NCBI RefSeq assembly: GCF_900106745.1
Contig: NZ_FNNV01000001.1
Location: 124,001 to 188,000 of the forward strand
DNA: 64,000 bases
Source of the DNA: Paenibacillus sp. CF384
Lineage (GTDB): Bacteria; Bacillota; Bacilli; Paenibacillales; Paenibacillaceae
Reading direction: 5' to 3'
The notes beneath the pieces are model-generated. The model did no database searches and had not been told where the DNA came from. It saw nothing but the letters and a program-made list of their open reading frames with translations. Made by a program: the position numbers and the translations under genes. Below are positions 1 to 8,978 of this stretch, one piece after another. Each line of letters begins with the position of its first letter. The first letter of the stretch is position 1.

Positions 1-333
1 GAAGTCGCTGCTCGTTATATCCTGCAAAGCATTAGGGACGAGAACATCCCTTGCATGCTGCTTACGAACAACGGAGCCAATCCGCTGTTTTCGAGGTATG
101 CGTCATCTGCAAACTTCCAAAAGTATCATGACCTGTACAGGAGTTTAGCAGCCGAATACGGAGTCGCTTTCGTCGGCGGATATTCCTATTTCCGAAATTT
201 GCACGAATATGGAAAGTATTTCATAACCGAGCTGAAAGGCAACATGATCAACCATCCCTATGGATTCGCCGATCGGAACTGGGGACAATTCGACCCGGTA
301 ATCAGTACCGCCATTCTGAGAATGATCCTATAA
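1..333 (+). CDS. SGNH/GDSL-type hydrolase, C-terminal part (5' end outside window)
   Basis: The frame is open from the first base, so this is the end of a gene that begins to the left. About 110 residues are visible. The Asn-His-Pro-Tyr-Gly stretch near the end sits where SGNH/GDSL esterases carry the catalytic His (usual pattern D-x-x-H-P), and the preceding beta-strand/helix alternation fits that fold. The nucleophile Ser and oxyanion residues are not in the window, so activity cannot be judged. Only 15 bases separate its stop from the GH32-like gene, with a GGGAG site in the gap, so both are probably on one mRNA. Inferred role: deacylation of a sugar as part of the operon that follows. A lysophospholipase or acetylxylan-esterase specificity cannot be excluded. 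Confidence 0.6.
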   Translation, partial: EVAARYILQSIRDENIPCMLLTNNGANPLFSRYASSANFQKYHDLYRSLAAEYGVAFVGGYSYFRNLHEYGKYFITELKGNMINHPYGFADRNWGQFDPVISTAILRMIL

Positions 334-348
334 AAGGGAGACCCAACC

Positions 349-1905
349 ATGGAGAATGAGAAGATGCGTGAAGCGATTCGCACAACGAGGGAATTCAGAA
401 TGAAATTGCTAGAGGACCGCCATCGTCCAGGCTATCATTTCGCGATGCCCGAAGGGCTCGGCATTCCCGGCGATCCGAACGGCGCTTTCTATGCCAATGG
501 CCGCTATCATCTGATGTATCTCTACGCGCACAATGGCAATTCCTTTCATTGGGGGCATGTATCGAGCCATAACTTGGTTCACTGGCGTTATCACCGGGAT
601 GCCCTGATCGTGAGCAACGGCGATAACGGCGCTTTCAGCGGAGGCGCATTCGTCGATGACGACGGTATAGCGTATCTCTCCTATTCGAGCTTGGCAACGA
701 GCCTCGAAACGATGGCCGGAGGGGGCGTAGGAATCGCTCGCAGCTCAGACAGACATTATGAAACCTGGGAGAAGTTCGACAAGCTCGCTTTGCAAAGCAC
801 GGTCAACGGAATTACGGAAGCCATCGGTCCGGAGGGAGAAACTCTTTACGTAGGCTGCTGTGATCCGAGCAATATATGGAAACGGGAAGGCGTCTACTAT
901 ATGCAAACAGGCAACCTTTGCGTATTGGGCAAATACGGAAGAGCCGAAGATTCTCCGCTCGAAGCCAGAGGGGATTGGACGGATCTGTTCCAATCGACGG
1001 ACCTCAGAACGTGGACGTATGCAGGCCGTTTCTATGAACGAGATCGATCGAACAAATGGACCGAGGAAAGCGAAGACGATATGTGCGCCAGCTTCTTCCC
1101 GCTTCCGGTATCGCGGCAAGGCGGAGCAGCGAGCGGGAAGCATCTGCAGCTGTTTATATCACATAATAAAGGCTGCCAGTACTATATCGGCGAATATCAA
1201 GGCGATCGTTTACTGTTGGAATCCCACGGTCGCATGACATGGTCGGATTCTACGTTCTGCGCTCCGGAAGCGTTGATGGACGATAAAGGACGGCAAATTA
1301 TGTGGGCTTGGCTTGTGGATAATCTAGACGATGAGCTCCAATACGGCTGGTCCGGCGTGTACAGCTTGCCGCGAACGTTATGGCTAGGCGATGACCAGAC
1401 GCTGCGGATGGCACCTGTCGACGAGCTTGCTTTGCTGCGATACAACGAGAAGCGCTTTCCCTCTGTAATCGTTCCTGCCGGGGAGAGGCTTGCGTTAACG
1501 AATATAAACGGCGAATCCTCCGAAATTAGGCTTACGATAACACCGGGATCAGCTCGTAAAGCCGGACTGAAAGTGCGTGCATCGGAGAACGAAGAGGAAG
1601 TCACGCTTCTCTATTACGATGCCGCTGCGAACGAGCTGGTGTTCGATTCGACGAAGAGCGGTGCCGGCGGCAGGCAAATCAGGGAAGCAGCGCCATTTCG
1701 ACTTCACGGGTTTGAGAAGCTGGAATTCACGATCTTCATCGACAAATCCGTCATCGAAATCTATGCTAACGACCGTCAGGCTATCGCAAGACGGGTATAT
1801 CCGGTTAGATCGGACAGCACCGGCGTGTTCCTCTTCAGCGAAGGCGGCGACGCAACATTCGATACGATTCTTGTTTGGGAAATGATGCCTTCGAATCCCT
1901 ATTAG
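349..1905 (+). CDS. GH32-like glycoside hydrolase (beta-fructosidase fold)
   Basis: A 518-residue protein without signal peptide, so probably cytoplasmic. The first blade carries Gly-Asp-Pro-Asn-Gly with Asp42 at the GH32 nucleophile position (family pattern N-D-P-N-G), followed by FHWGHVSSHNLVHW, typical of invertase/levanase enzymes. C-D-P-S near residue 176 matches the R-D-P motif with Arg replaced by Cys. F-C-A-P-E with D-x-x-G-R further on matches the later family block. The C-terminal 130 residues form the usual beta-sandwich (F-I-D-K-S-V-I-E-I-Y). The position of the E-C-P general-acid motif reads D-D-M-C-A-S before F-F-P-L, so the acid residue is unclear and substrate or mechanism may differ from sucrose/levan hydrolysis. 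It lies in an operon with esterases, suggesting an acylated fructose- or other sugar-containing substrate. Confidence 0.75.
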   Translation: MENEKMREAIRTTREFRMKLLEDRHRPGYHFAMPEGLGIPGDPNGAFYANGRYHLMYLYAHNGNSFHWGHVSSHNLVHWRYHRDALIVSNGDNGAFSGGAFVDDDGIAYLSYSSLATSLETMAGGGVGIARSSDRHYETWEKFDKLALQSTVNGITEAIGPEGETLYVGCCDPSNIWKREGVYYMQTGNLCVLGKYGRAEDSPLEARGDWTDLFQSTDLRTWTYAGRFYERDRSNKWTEESEDDMCASFFPLPVSRQGGAASGKHLQLFISHNKGCQYYIGEYQGDRLLLESHGRMTWSDSTFCAPEALMDDKGRQIMWAWLVDNLDDELQYGWSGVYSLPRTLWLGDDQTLRMAPVDELALLRYNEKRFPSVIVPAGERLALTNINGESSEIRLTITPGSARKAGLKVRASENEEEVTLLYYDAAANELVFDSTKSGAGGRQIREAAPFRLHGFEKLEFTIFIDKSVIEIYANDRQAIARRVYPVRSDSTGVFLFSEGGDATFDTILVWEMMPSNPY

Positions 1906-1922
1906 TTAAGGAGGTTAAATGT

Positions 1923-3356
1923 ATGGACAATCCGGCGGTTTATTTGAAGATTGTCGAGCCTGTGCCGCATCAGGTTGTTCAAAGGGATGAAGGGGATGTG
2001 GGGATAATTCCGATTACGCTGAATTTGACGGCTGTCGGTTTCCCCGAAAGTTCGCTAGGACGTGTGGAAGCACGAATTATCGGAACTAGCTCGGTAGGCG
2101 CATGGAGACCTTTGGGACTTGTCGAGGGCGATCTATTTTCAGGTGCTTTGACGAACGTGCCTGTTGGCGAACATGTCGTAGAAATTCGAATTGTAACGGT
2201 GACAGACGAAGCCGATGCCGAACAGGAGCAGGCGAGAAGCTACGTGACACCTGTTTTCGTTGGGGACCTTTGGATTCTGGCAGGGCAGTCGAATATGGAC
2301 GGCGTCGGCAAGCTTGGAGATATCCAGCATCCGGAGACCGGGATTAGCTGCTTCTACATGGGAGATCGATGGGATGTGGCGACCGATCCGCTTTGCTGGC
2401 TGCTTGAATCGGTTGATCCTATTAATTGGGAAGTGCCGGAAGCCGAGCTTACCCGCGCGATACTCGAACAGAGGCAATTTCGCCAGCATGGGGCGGGATT
2501 AGGCATTCCATTCGCCAAGGAGATTAGACAACATGTCCAAGTGCCGATCGGCCTCATCGTATGCTCCCATTCCGGGACCAGCATGGCGCATTGGGATTAC
2601 CGGCTAGCTGACAAGGGAGGGCATTCCTTCTATGGGGCGATGCTGCGCAGGGTGAATAAGCTTGGCGGCAAAGTCAAAGGTTGCCTATGGTATCAAGGTG
2701 AAAGCGATACCGGCGCGGAAACGGCTCCCTTGTATTACGAAACGATGGTTTCCTGGGTAGCTGCTTTGCGCAAAGACTTGTACGACCCGCAGCTTCCTAT
2801 TATCTATGCGCAGCTATCCGTGTTTTACGTCCTCGAGCCGGATGCGAGATGGCCGGATCCCGCCTTGTGGAACCGAGTACAAGCGGATCAGCTGGCGCTG
2901 GAGCACGCGATTCCCTACACGGCTATGGTACCGACCATAGACGCGGACTTGGCAGACATTATCCATTTAGATACCGAGTCTCTTCAGCAAGTCGGGCGAA
3001 GAATGGCTTGGCAGGCTTTGCGAATCGCATATGGAACTCCGATTTCGGAGACCGGCCCGCGGCCAGCCTTGTTTGGGTGGAATGTGGGGCGTACCGAGCT
3101 GACAATAGCCATGACTGGAATCAACGGCCACTTGAAGGACGTTGGCTGCGTGTGCGGCTTTCGAGTGGAGAAAGAGAATCGAAGGTTTCCGTTTACAGCC
3201 GAAATAACGGAAGACCGGCTGCGCATTCGATTGCGCTTCGAGCAATCCGTTCCGGTAGATAGCCAGCTATCGCATGGAGCCGGCTTCAACCCTGCCGTCA
3301 ATGTGAAGGATGGATTAGGAATTCCGCTAGTTGTATTCGGACCGGTAACCGTTTGA
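1923..3356 (+). CDS. Sialate O-acetylesterase-like SGNH esterase (SASA domain)
   Basis: About 477 residues, no clear signal peptide. The core begins with L-W-I-L-A-G-Q-S-N-M, the classic nucleophile-Ser block of the SASA/carbohydrate esterase group. C-L-W-Y-Q-G-E-S-D follows as the oxyanion/Gly block, and D-I-I-H-L-D near the end gives the catalytic Asp/His. An N-terminal beta-rich region and a C-terminal beta-sandwich flank the catalytic part, as in family members that remove O-acetyl groups from sialic acid or xylan. The ATG at 1923 is chosen because AAGGAGG lies 8 bases upstream; the longer frame from 1875 would overlap the GH32-like gene without its own ribosome site. Substrate in this operon is unknown; deacetylation of the sugar handled by the neighbouring hydrolase is inferred. 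Confidence 0.8.
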   Translation: MDNPAVYLKIVEPVPHQVVQRDEGDVGIIPITLNLTAVGFPESSLGRVEARIIGTSSVGAWRPLGLVEGDLFSGALTNVPVGEHVVEIRIVTVTDEADAEQEQARSYVTPVFVGDLWILAGQSNMDGVGKLGDIQHPETGISCFYMGDRWDVATDPLCWLLESVDPINWEVPEAELTRAILEQRQFRQHGAGLGIPFAKEIRQHVQVPIGLIVCSHSGTSMAHWDYRLADKGGHSFYGAMLRRVNKLGGKVKGCLWYQGESDTGAETAPLYYETMVSWVAALRKDLYDPQLPIIYAQLSVFYVLEPDARWPDPALWNRVQADQLALEHAIPYTAMVPTIDADLADIIHLDTESLQQVGRRMAWQALRIAYGTPISETGPRPALFGWNVGRTELTIAMTGINGHLKDVGCVCGFRVEKENRRFPFTAEITEDRLRIRLRFEQSVPVDSQLSHGAGFNPAVNVKDGLGIPLVVFGPVTV

Positions 3357-3384
3357 GAATAGGCTCAAGTAAAGGAGTAAAGGG

Positions 3385-4995
3385 ATGAAGCTAAACTATA
3401 GCATGACGCACCTTCCGCTGCTGGACGCTGCCTCGCGAGATCGGTTGATTGGTCATATGAAAGACGCGGGGATCGAGAAGGTTTGGATCGCCGGCTTCTT
3501 CTCCGGGAAAATGATCGATATCGAAGAGCTTAAGGAGGCGAAGGCGTTCGCGGAGCAGCATGGGCTCGAGGTCGGGGCGGTGACCATTCCGGTGGGGCAT
3601 CCGGGCAACGCGTTGAATCCGGACGATCCGGATTTCGAGCAGCTGGAACTCCCGAAGCATTGGCATTACCGGATCGATAAATCAGGCAGCACGGTCTATT
3701 ATTGCGGTGCGATCGATGCCAGCTTAATCGAAGATAACGGCAAAGCAGCGATCCGTTTAAGAGAAGCGGGCTTTAAGGAAGTGTTTCTTGACGACGATCT
3801 GAGGGCGGGCAACTATAATTCGGATATTGAAGGCTGCTACTGCAACGATTGTGTGGCCGAATTCAATCGCATTTATCATCGGCAAGCGACAAGGGAAACG
3901 TTACGGGACGCGGCGGCAGATAAGCTGGACACGGACTTGATGCTGGATTGGGTTGCGTTTCAATGCGATAAAGTGACGGACGTGGTGAAAGCGACGGAAA
4001 TCGATGGGGTTCGGCCGGGCATCATGGTCATGCATTATGGAGACGAGCGGCATGGAATCGACATTCCATCTATTCGTGAACGTGTACCGGACACGATATT
4101 CCGTGTGGGGGAGCTTCATTTCAATGACGGAAGTTTCGGGAACCCGAACGGGAAAGCGCAAGAGCTGATGGGGATCGTCTATCACCTGAATTTCTTGGCC
4201 GGTGCGGAAGCCTATAGCGAATCTACGATTTTCCCGCCACGGTCTTTAAAGGAGCATAATCTGGTCTATAAAGCGAAGCTGGCCATTACGGCCGGTATCG
4301 AAAACGTTCTATTCATGAGCGGTACCTGGCTGCTGGAGGAAAGCTACTGGCAAGCGTTGACGGCAGCGCGGCCGGTCTTGCAAGCGCTCGATCAAGCTTG
4401 CTCGAATGCCGTTCGCAACTATCCCGTGCACCTCGCTTATGGTACGAACGGTGCATACGTGGAAGCATTCGTACCAACGACTCTGCCGGTATTGGCGGGA
4501 TTGCCCGTTAAGCCGGTTCGCGCGGATCAATTAAGCGCTGACGGCGAAGTGCTGTTGTTCTTCGGAGATTATCGGTTGAGCGCACAATGGCAAGAGAGGC
4601 TAACGAGCTACAAGAAGGTCATATTCGATCGAAAGGCGGCTTCGAGAAATATAGATCTGCTCGGCAACCTGCAATCCTCCCACTCTCATTTGGTTTTCTG
4701 GGATATGGACGCAGATTCCAGCAACGTCACGGAAGGAACCGTGCGACTGCGGGAGCTGGCAAGCCAGGACGCTTGGCGTTTCCCATGGATCACCGAGGGA
4801 GAAAACATTGGTATCACATGGATGGAGGATAGCAATGGCGGAAAATCGATTTTGATTAATCTGGCGGAAGTTGAAACGGAAGGTGTCCTGATATGGGCAG
4901 ACGACCGATATTCGTTTCGACTAAAGCCGTTGTCTTTTGCTATCATCGACCGATCGGGAAGTTTCGTTGAATACGATACAGAGGTCGTGATGTAA
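3385..4995 (+). CDS. TIM-barrel protein of unknown function, glycoside-hydrolase-like
   Basis: A 536-residue protein not recognised as a named family. The first 300 residues alternate strands and helices like a TIM barrel. A cluster Gly-Cys-Tyr-Cys-Asn-Asp-Cys-Val (about residues 150-157) resembles the C-x-C-x-x-C element followed by F-N seen in several GH42-like or fucosidase-like barrel families. Asp-rich strand ends (F-L-D-D-D-L) and R-V-G-E-L-H-F could hold catalytic acids. The C-terminal 200 residues look like a Rossmann-like trimerisation domain plus a small beta-sandwich, again as in GH42-type proteins. No signal peptide is seen. AAAGGAG precedes the ATG by 8 bases. Position between an esterase and an oxidoreductase suggests a glycosidase or isomerase on the same pathway, but this is inference. 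Confidence 0.6.
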   Translation: MKLNYSMTHLPLLDAASRDRLIGHMKDAGIEKVWIAGFFSGKMIDIEELKEAKAFAEQHGLEVGAVTIPVGHPGNALNPDDPDFEQLELPKHWHYRIDKSGSTVYYCGAIDASLIEDNGKAAIRLREAGFKEVFLDDDLRAGNYNSDIEGCYCNDCVAEFNRIYHRQATRETLRDAAADKLDTDLMLDWVAFQCDKVTDVVKATEIDGVRPGIMVMHYGDERHGIDIPSIRERVPDTIFRVGELHFNDGSFGNPNGKAQELMGIVYHLNFLAGAEAYSESTIFPPRSLKEHNLVYKAKLAITAGIENVLFMSGTWLLEESYWQALTAARPVLQALDQACSNAVRNYPVHLAYGTNGAYVEAFVPTTLPVLAGLPVKPVRADQLSADGEVLLFFGDYRLSAQWQERLTSYKKVIFDRKAASRNIDLLGNLQSSHSHLVFWDMDADSSNVTEGTVRLRELASQDAWRFPWITEGENIGITWMEDSNGGKSILINLAEVETEGVLIWADDRYSFRLKPLSFAIIDRSGSFVEYDTEVVM

Positions 4996-4996
4996 G

Positions 4997-6028
4997 ATGC
5001 GAAACGAGATTTGGGAATGGACGGGGTTTAATGCCATGGAGCCGCGTGTCGCTGAGCGCAGTGTAGTCCATGACGGTCAAGTCGAGGTACGCATTCGGGC
5101 GATTGGAATTTGCGGCACGGATCTGCACATTATGAGCGGACACGCGGAATTTGCGCCGCCGCCGCTTCCGCTTGGGCATGAACTGGCTGGCGTCGTGGAG
5201 AGAGTCGGTGCAGGAGTTACTTCATGGCGTGCCGGCGATCGCGTTTGCATTGATCCGTTAACGGGCTGCGGCAAGTGCGGGGAGTGCCAATCCGGAAACA
5301 AGCACCGCTGTCCCGATTCCGGAGAATTCGGTCTCCATTATCCGGGAGGATGGCAGCGGTATATGGTCTTGCCACACGCTAATCTGTACCGACTGCCCGA
5401 TTCGATCTCCTTCGAGGAAGCTACCCAAGCTGAAACGCTGCATTGTTGTTTAGGCGGCATCGATAAGTTGAATGTTCGCATAGGTGAGCATGCGAGCGTA
5501 GTAGGCGATGGACCGACGGGCTTGTATTTCGTACAGCTGCTCAAAGCTGCAGGCGCGGGCAAGGTGAGCTTTATCGGCATGCGGGATAGTCGTCTTAAGC
5601 TGGGGCAAGAGCTTGGCGCAGACGCTGCAGCGAATATTAACAGCGGTGATTCGCAGCTTCCCGAATCGGAATCGCAAGACATCATCATAGATGCGGCTGG
5701 CACGGAATCCTCGCTCGCGTTATGCATCGCTCTTCTCAAGAAAGGTGGACGGCTGCTCTTGTTCGGATTGCCTGGCAAACCGATTGCGGCAGACGTACAA
5801 ACGATCGTTCTGAAGGAATTGAACTTGCTCGGCTCAACGAATGCACCGGGCGTATGGCCGCGAGTCATTCAAATGATGGCTTCCGGGCAAGTGAAGGTGA
5901 AGCCGCTGCTCACGCACGCCTATCGGTTCGAAGAGATGGATAAGGCAATCGCCTTCGCTCGAAGTCAAATCGACGAGGCGGTCAAAATCATCGTTTTCGC
6001 AGATGACACAAAGGGGGAATTGCGATGA
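4997..6028 (+). CDS. Zinc-dependent medium-chain alcohol/polyol dehydrogenase
   Basis: A 343-residue member of the medium-chain dehydrogenase superfamily (sorbitol/threonine dehydrogenase type). Visible signatures: C-G-T-D-L-H with the first zinc ligand Cys, G-H-E-L-A-G-V-V-E with the His-Glu pair, and the structural zinc lobe C-G-K-C-G-E-C with the fourth Cys in K-H-R-C. The nucleotide-binding strand G-D-G-P-T-G-L-Y-F replaces the more usual G-x-G-x-x-G. The start lies one base after the previous stop, so translation is probably coupled. The expected reaction is NAD(P)-dependent oxidation of a secondary hydroxyl of a sugar or polyol. Together with the following enolase-superfamily protein it suggests oxidation to an aldonate or ketose followed by dehydration. 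Exact substrate cannot be read. Confidence 0.88.
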   Translation: MRNEIWEWTGFNAMEPRVAERSVVHDGQVEVRIRAIGICGTDLHIMSGHAEFAPPPLPLGHELAGVVERVGAGVTSWRAGDRVCIDPLTGCGKCGECQSGNKHRCPDSGEFGLHYPGGWQRYMVLPHANLYRLPDSISFEEATQAETLHCCLGGIDKLNVRIGEHASVVGDGPTGLYFVQLLKAAGAGKVSFIGMRDSRLKLGQELGADAAANINSGDSQLPESESQDIIIDAAGTESSLALCIALLKKGGRLLLFGLPGKPIAADVQTIVLKELNLLGSTNAPGVWPRVIQMMASGQVKVKPLLTHAYRFEEMDKAIAFARSQIDEAVKIIVFADDTKGELR

Positions 6029-7185
6029 AAATCACTGCTGTACGTACGATGCCTATTAAAATCCCATTTTACAAAGGAGAGAAGTGGGCGGGCGGTACCA
6101 GGTATAGCGCACCTTCGCTCATTATCCAAATCGAAACGGACGAAGGCTTCATCGGCATTGGCGAATCCGTAGGACCGACCATTCCCGTTATCCAAACCGT
6201 GGTAGACAAGGAGTTTGCTCCTTTCGTCGTTGGCCGCGATCCGATGGAGCTGGAATCCATCCTCCACCGGCTGGAGGAATATTGCGTCAACTGGAAGCAA
6301 ATCGGCTATTACGGTATGGCGGGCATCGAGATGGCTTTACTGGATTTGAGAGGGAAAATATTGAACACGCCAGCTTATAATTTGCTAGGCGGAAAAGTGA
6401 AGACGGAAGTCGCATTCGTTGGTTATATCTTTATTGATGCACCCGAAACGAACGCGGAGGAAGCGCGGAAATTCGCTGCAGCCGGGTATACCGAGCTGAA
6501 GATGAAAGTCGGAAGGGACATCGACCTGGATGCGAGAAGAGTGAAAGCCGTGCGCGAAGCGGTAGGCCCTGCGATGAAAATCCGTATCGACGCGAACCAG
6601 AATTGGAGTGTGCCCACCGCCATTAAAGCGATTCGAAGAATGGAGAAATACGATTTGCAAATGGTCGAGCAGCCGACTCGTTACGACGATGTGGACGGCA
6701 TGGCTGCTGTCGCGCGGGCAGTCGACGTGCCGATCATTGCCGACGAAGGCTGCGCCACCTACGAGGATGCTCTGCGATTAATCGATAAGAGAGCATGCGC
6801 TTGCTTTCTCGTCTACCCGTCGGAAGCAGGCGGGATCTTGAAGGCGAAGCAAATCGTCGATCTTGCCAACCACGCGGGCATTTGGTGCGTGACGGGTAGC
6901 TGGGCCGAGACCGGTATCGGAACACTAGGTAACGTGCACCTCGTCGCTTCATCGCGGAATTTCCCATTCGCGAACGACACGCATCTGAACTTCATGACCG
7001 GTGATTTGCTGCGCGAGCAACTGGCGTTTCATCAAGGCAGCATCAAGGTGCCGGATCGACCCGGCTTCGGCATCGACTTGGATCTTGCGAAGCTAGAGCT
7101 CTACGGGACGGATTTCGAACGGGAAATGGTATTTTACGATCCGAAAGATCCGCAGTTCCAGCCGCGGATCGGCCAGATTTTGTAG
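6025..7185 (+). CDS. Mandelate racemase/muconate lactonizing enzyme family protein (acid-sugar dehydratase or racemase)
   Basis: A 386-residue enolase-superfamily enzyme. It has the K-x-K catalytic pair (Lys159-Met-Lys161 in E-L-K-M-K-V-G), then the first metal ligand in I-R-I-D-A-N-Q-N-W, the second in M-V-E-Q-P and the third in I-I-A-D-E-G-C. The K-x-K arrangement is typical of the MLE subgroup, whose members do syn/anti elimination, epimerisation or cycloisomerisation of carboxylates. No His of the mandelate-racemase H-x-D dyad is obvious. The start overlaps the dehydrogenase stop by four bases (ATGA), so translational coupling is likely. In this operon a role in dehydrating or epimerising an aldonate made by the dehydrogenase is plausible; a lactone-forming role is an alternative. 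Confidence 0.88.
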   Translation: MKITAVRTMPIKIPFYKGEKWAGGTRYSAPSLIIQIETDEGFIGIGESVGPTIPVIQTVVDKEFAPFVVGRDPMELESILHRLEEYCVNWKQIGYYGMAGIEMALLDLRGKILNTPAYNLLGGKVKTEVAFVGYIFIDAPETNAEEARKFAAAGYTELKMKVGRDIDLDARRVKAVREAVGPAMKIRIDANQNWSVPTAIKAIRRMEKYDLQMVEQPTRYDDVDGMAAVARAVDVPIIADEGCATYEDALRLIDKRACACFLVYPSEAGGILKAKQIVDLANHAGIWCVTGSWAETGIGTLGNVHLVASSRNFPFANDTHLNFMTGDLLREQLAFHQGSIKVPDRPGFGIDLDLAKLELYGTDFEREMVFYDPKDPQFQPRIGQIL

Positions 7186-7200
7186 GAGGCGGCTTGGCAA

Positions 7201-8259
7201 ATGGATCACGAGATCGTAAACAACGAGCAGTTGAAATGGCTTTCCCCTCTAGAAGCGCCTTTTCGGCTTGCCGGGTTTGCATGGGGAACTAACAGCGGGA
7301 ACTATCGCAGACTTCCTATCGTCGAACCGGGAGTGCTTCGTGAAGCAGTCGACGAATTGGCGAATCATACCGCAGGGGGCCAAATTCGATTTCGCACGAA
7401 TGCGACGAAGCTGGTCATCCAAGCGAAGCTGTTCGCGCCGAACACCGCGGAGCATATTCCGGCGACGGCCGTGAACGGTTTCGATTGCTACTTAGGCGAT
7501 CATGGCACGCAGATGTATTATGGAACGACGCGTTTTCCCCATGACGCGGACCAATACGAGTATGTATTCTTCGAAGACTTAGAACCCGTAATGCGAGGGG
7601 TCACGCTTCATTTTCCGCTATTTCAAGGTGTGCATGAAGTTCGAGTCGGGGTGAATGCGGATGCCATGCTCGAAGAGCCGCTTGCTTATGATCATTACGG
7701 TAAAGTGATCCTATACGGAACGTCTATTACACAAGGCGGATGCGCTTCCCGTCCCGGTATGGCGTACTCCAATATTTTGAGTCGCAGATTCAACCTCGAG
7801 TTCATTAATTTAGGCTTCTCCGGAAACGGGCAAGGCGATCCAGAAGTGGCTGCATTTATTAATGAGGTTAATTACCCAAGTGTAGTCGTACTAGATTATG
7901 ATACCAACTGCCCGACGACGCAGAAACTGATGGATACGATGCCGGAATTCATTCGCATCATTCGCAGTCGACATCAGGAAGTTCCAATTGTCGTCGTATC
8001 CCGTATTCCGTTCGGATTCGAGCATGCGAAGCGATCTTCCTATTACGACAGAATCGAGCGGATGACATTCCAGCAAGAGCTCGTGAATTCGCTTCGAAGC
8101 CAGGGCGACGGGTTCATTCACTTCTGCGACGGAGCTGATTTGCTGGGAGATATTTGGAATGAATGTACGGTGGACGGTATTCATCATACGGATCTTGGTT
8201 TCATGCAGATCGCGAACGGATTAACGCCACTCCTGCAAAATCTACTGAAAGGGAGATGA
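7201..8259 (+). CDS. SGNH/GDSL hydrolase with N-terminal beta-sandwich (SsfX3-like)
   Basis: 352 residues without signal peptide. The first 170 residues form a jelly-roll-like domain (R-F-R-T-N-A-T motif, as in SsfX3/GDSL-2 esterases). The hydrolase domain starts with I-L-Y-G-T-S-I-T-Q-G-G, where Ser is the nucleophile. It continues with the Gly/Asn blocks (N-L-G-F-S-G-N-G) and ends with V-D-G-I-H-H-T-D-L-G-F, giving the catalytic Asp and His. Thus all four SGNH blocks are present and the enzyme should be active. It is the third esterase-like gene in this operon, suggesting the substrate carries several acyl groups. GGAGG lies just after the preceding stop and about 10 bases before the ATG. 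Confidence 0.85.
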   Translation: MDHEIVNNEQLKWLSPLEAPFRLAGFAWGTNSGNYRRLPIVEPGVLREAVDELANHTAGGQIRFRTNATKLVIQAKLFAPNTAEHIPATAVNGFDCYLGDHGTQMYYGTTRFPHDADQYEYVFFEDLEPVMRGVTLHFPLFQGVHEVRVGVNADAMLEEPLAYDHYGKVILYGTSITQGGCASRPGMAYSNILSRRFNLEFINLGFSGNGQGDPEVAAFINEVNYPSVVVLDYDTNCPTTQKLMDTMPEFIRIIRSRHQEVPIVVVSRIPFGFEHAKRSSYYDRIERMTFQQELVNSLRSQGDGFIHFCDGADLLGDIWNECTVDGIHHTDLGFMQIANGLTPLLQNLLKGR

Positions 8260-8265
8260 TCGAAG

Positions 8266-8970
8266 ATGAACGTACTGGCTATTGGCGCACACCCGGACGA
8301 TATCGAGGTATTCTGCGCAGGAACACTGCTGAAGTACAAGCAGCAGGGACACGACATCTTTATCGCGTTGACCACTAGCGGAAATATCGGTTCGAATGAG
8401 TATGAGAGCAGAGAAGCCATCGCTCAAGCGAGGGAAGAAGAGCAGCTGGAAGCCGCGAAAGTGATGGGAGCCCAAGTCCGGTTTATGCGATTCGACGATC
8501 AAGGCTTACAGGACACGCCGGAAACGAGACGAGCGGTCATCAACGCGATTCGCTGGGCCAATCCGGACGTTATCCTAACCAACTATCCGCTGGATCCAAG
8601 TACGGACCATGCTATAACCGGGAAAATCGTAAGCGAAGTCATGCTGTCCATTCCCGGAAAGCTGATTCCGGCGGACGAACCTCCGATTTCTAAAAATCCC
8701 TCTCTCTTTTACTTCGGGACGGCAGTGGGAATCGATTTTATGCCGGAAGTTTACGTCGACATCACCGATTTCTACGAACAGAAGAAGGAAGCCTTATCCA
8801 AGCATACAAGCCAATATGCCTGGATGGACGTCTACCAGACTCACGGGTTGCTCGATATCATGGAAATTACCGACAAATTCAGGGGGCTTCAAGCGGGGTT
8901 CGTCTATGCCGAAGCCTATCGGGCTTTCCGGATCCACGGTTATATGCCGAATTATAAATTGCTTCCTTGA
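8266..8970 (+). CDS. PIG-L family N-acetylglucosaminyl deacetylase-like protein
   Basis: 234 residues. The N-terminal A-I-G-A-H-P-D-D-I-E motif is the zinc-binding H-P-D-D signature of the PIG-L/LmbE family (BshB, MshB, DacB relatives). D-P-S-T-D-H-A, further on, supplies the third zinc ligand His. Family members remove N-acetyl groups from GlcNAc-containing compounds. Here it closes an operon of O-acyl esterases and sugar oxidoreductases, so it probably acts on an N-acetylated sugar rather than in bacillithiol synthesis, though a BshB-like role cannot be ruled out from sequence alone. It starts six bases after the preceding stop and is followed directly by a rho-independent terminator. Confidence 0.87.
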   Translation: MNVLAIGAHPDDIEVFCAGTLLKYKQQGHDIFIALTTSGNIGSNEYESREAIAQAREEEQLEAAKVMGAQVRFMRFDDQGLQDTPETRRAVINAIRWANPDVILTNYPLDPSTDHAITGKIVSEVMLSIPGKLIPADEPPISKNPSLFYFGTAVGIDFMPEVYVDITDFYEQKKEALSKHTSQYAWMDVYQTHGLLDIMEITDKFRGLQAGFVYAEAYRAFRIHGYMPNYKLLP

Positions 8971-8978
8971 TCCATTTG

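Noticed and set aside
5338-5868. 176-codon antisense frame in the alcohol dehydrogenase gene
   Set aside because: Ser/Pro-rich shadow of a well supported enzyme; no start signals.
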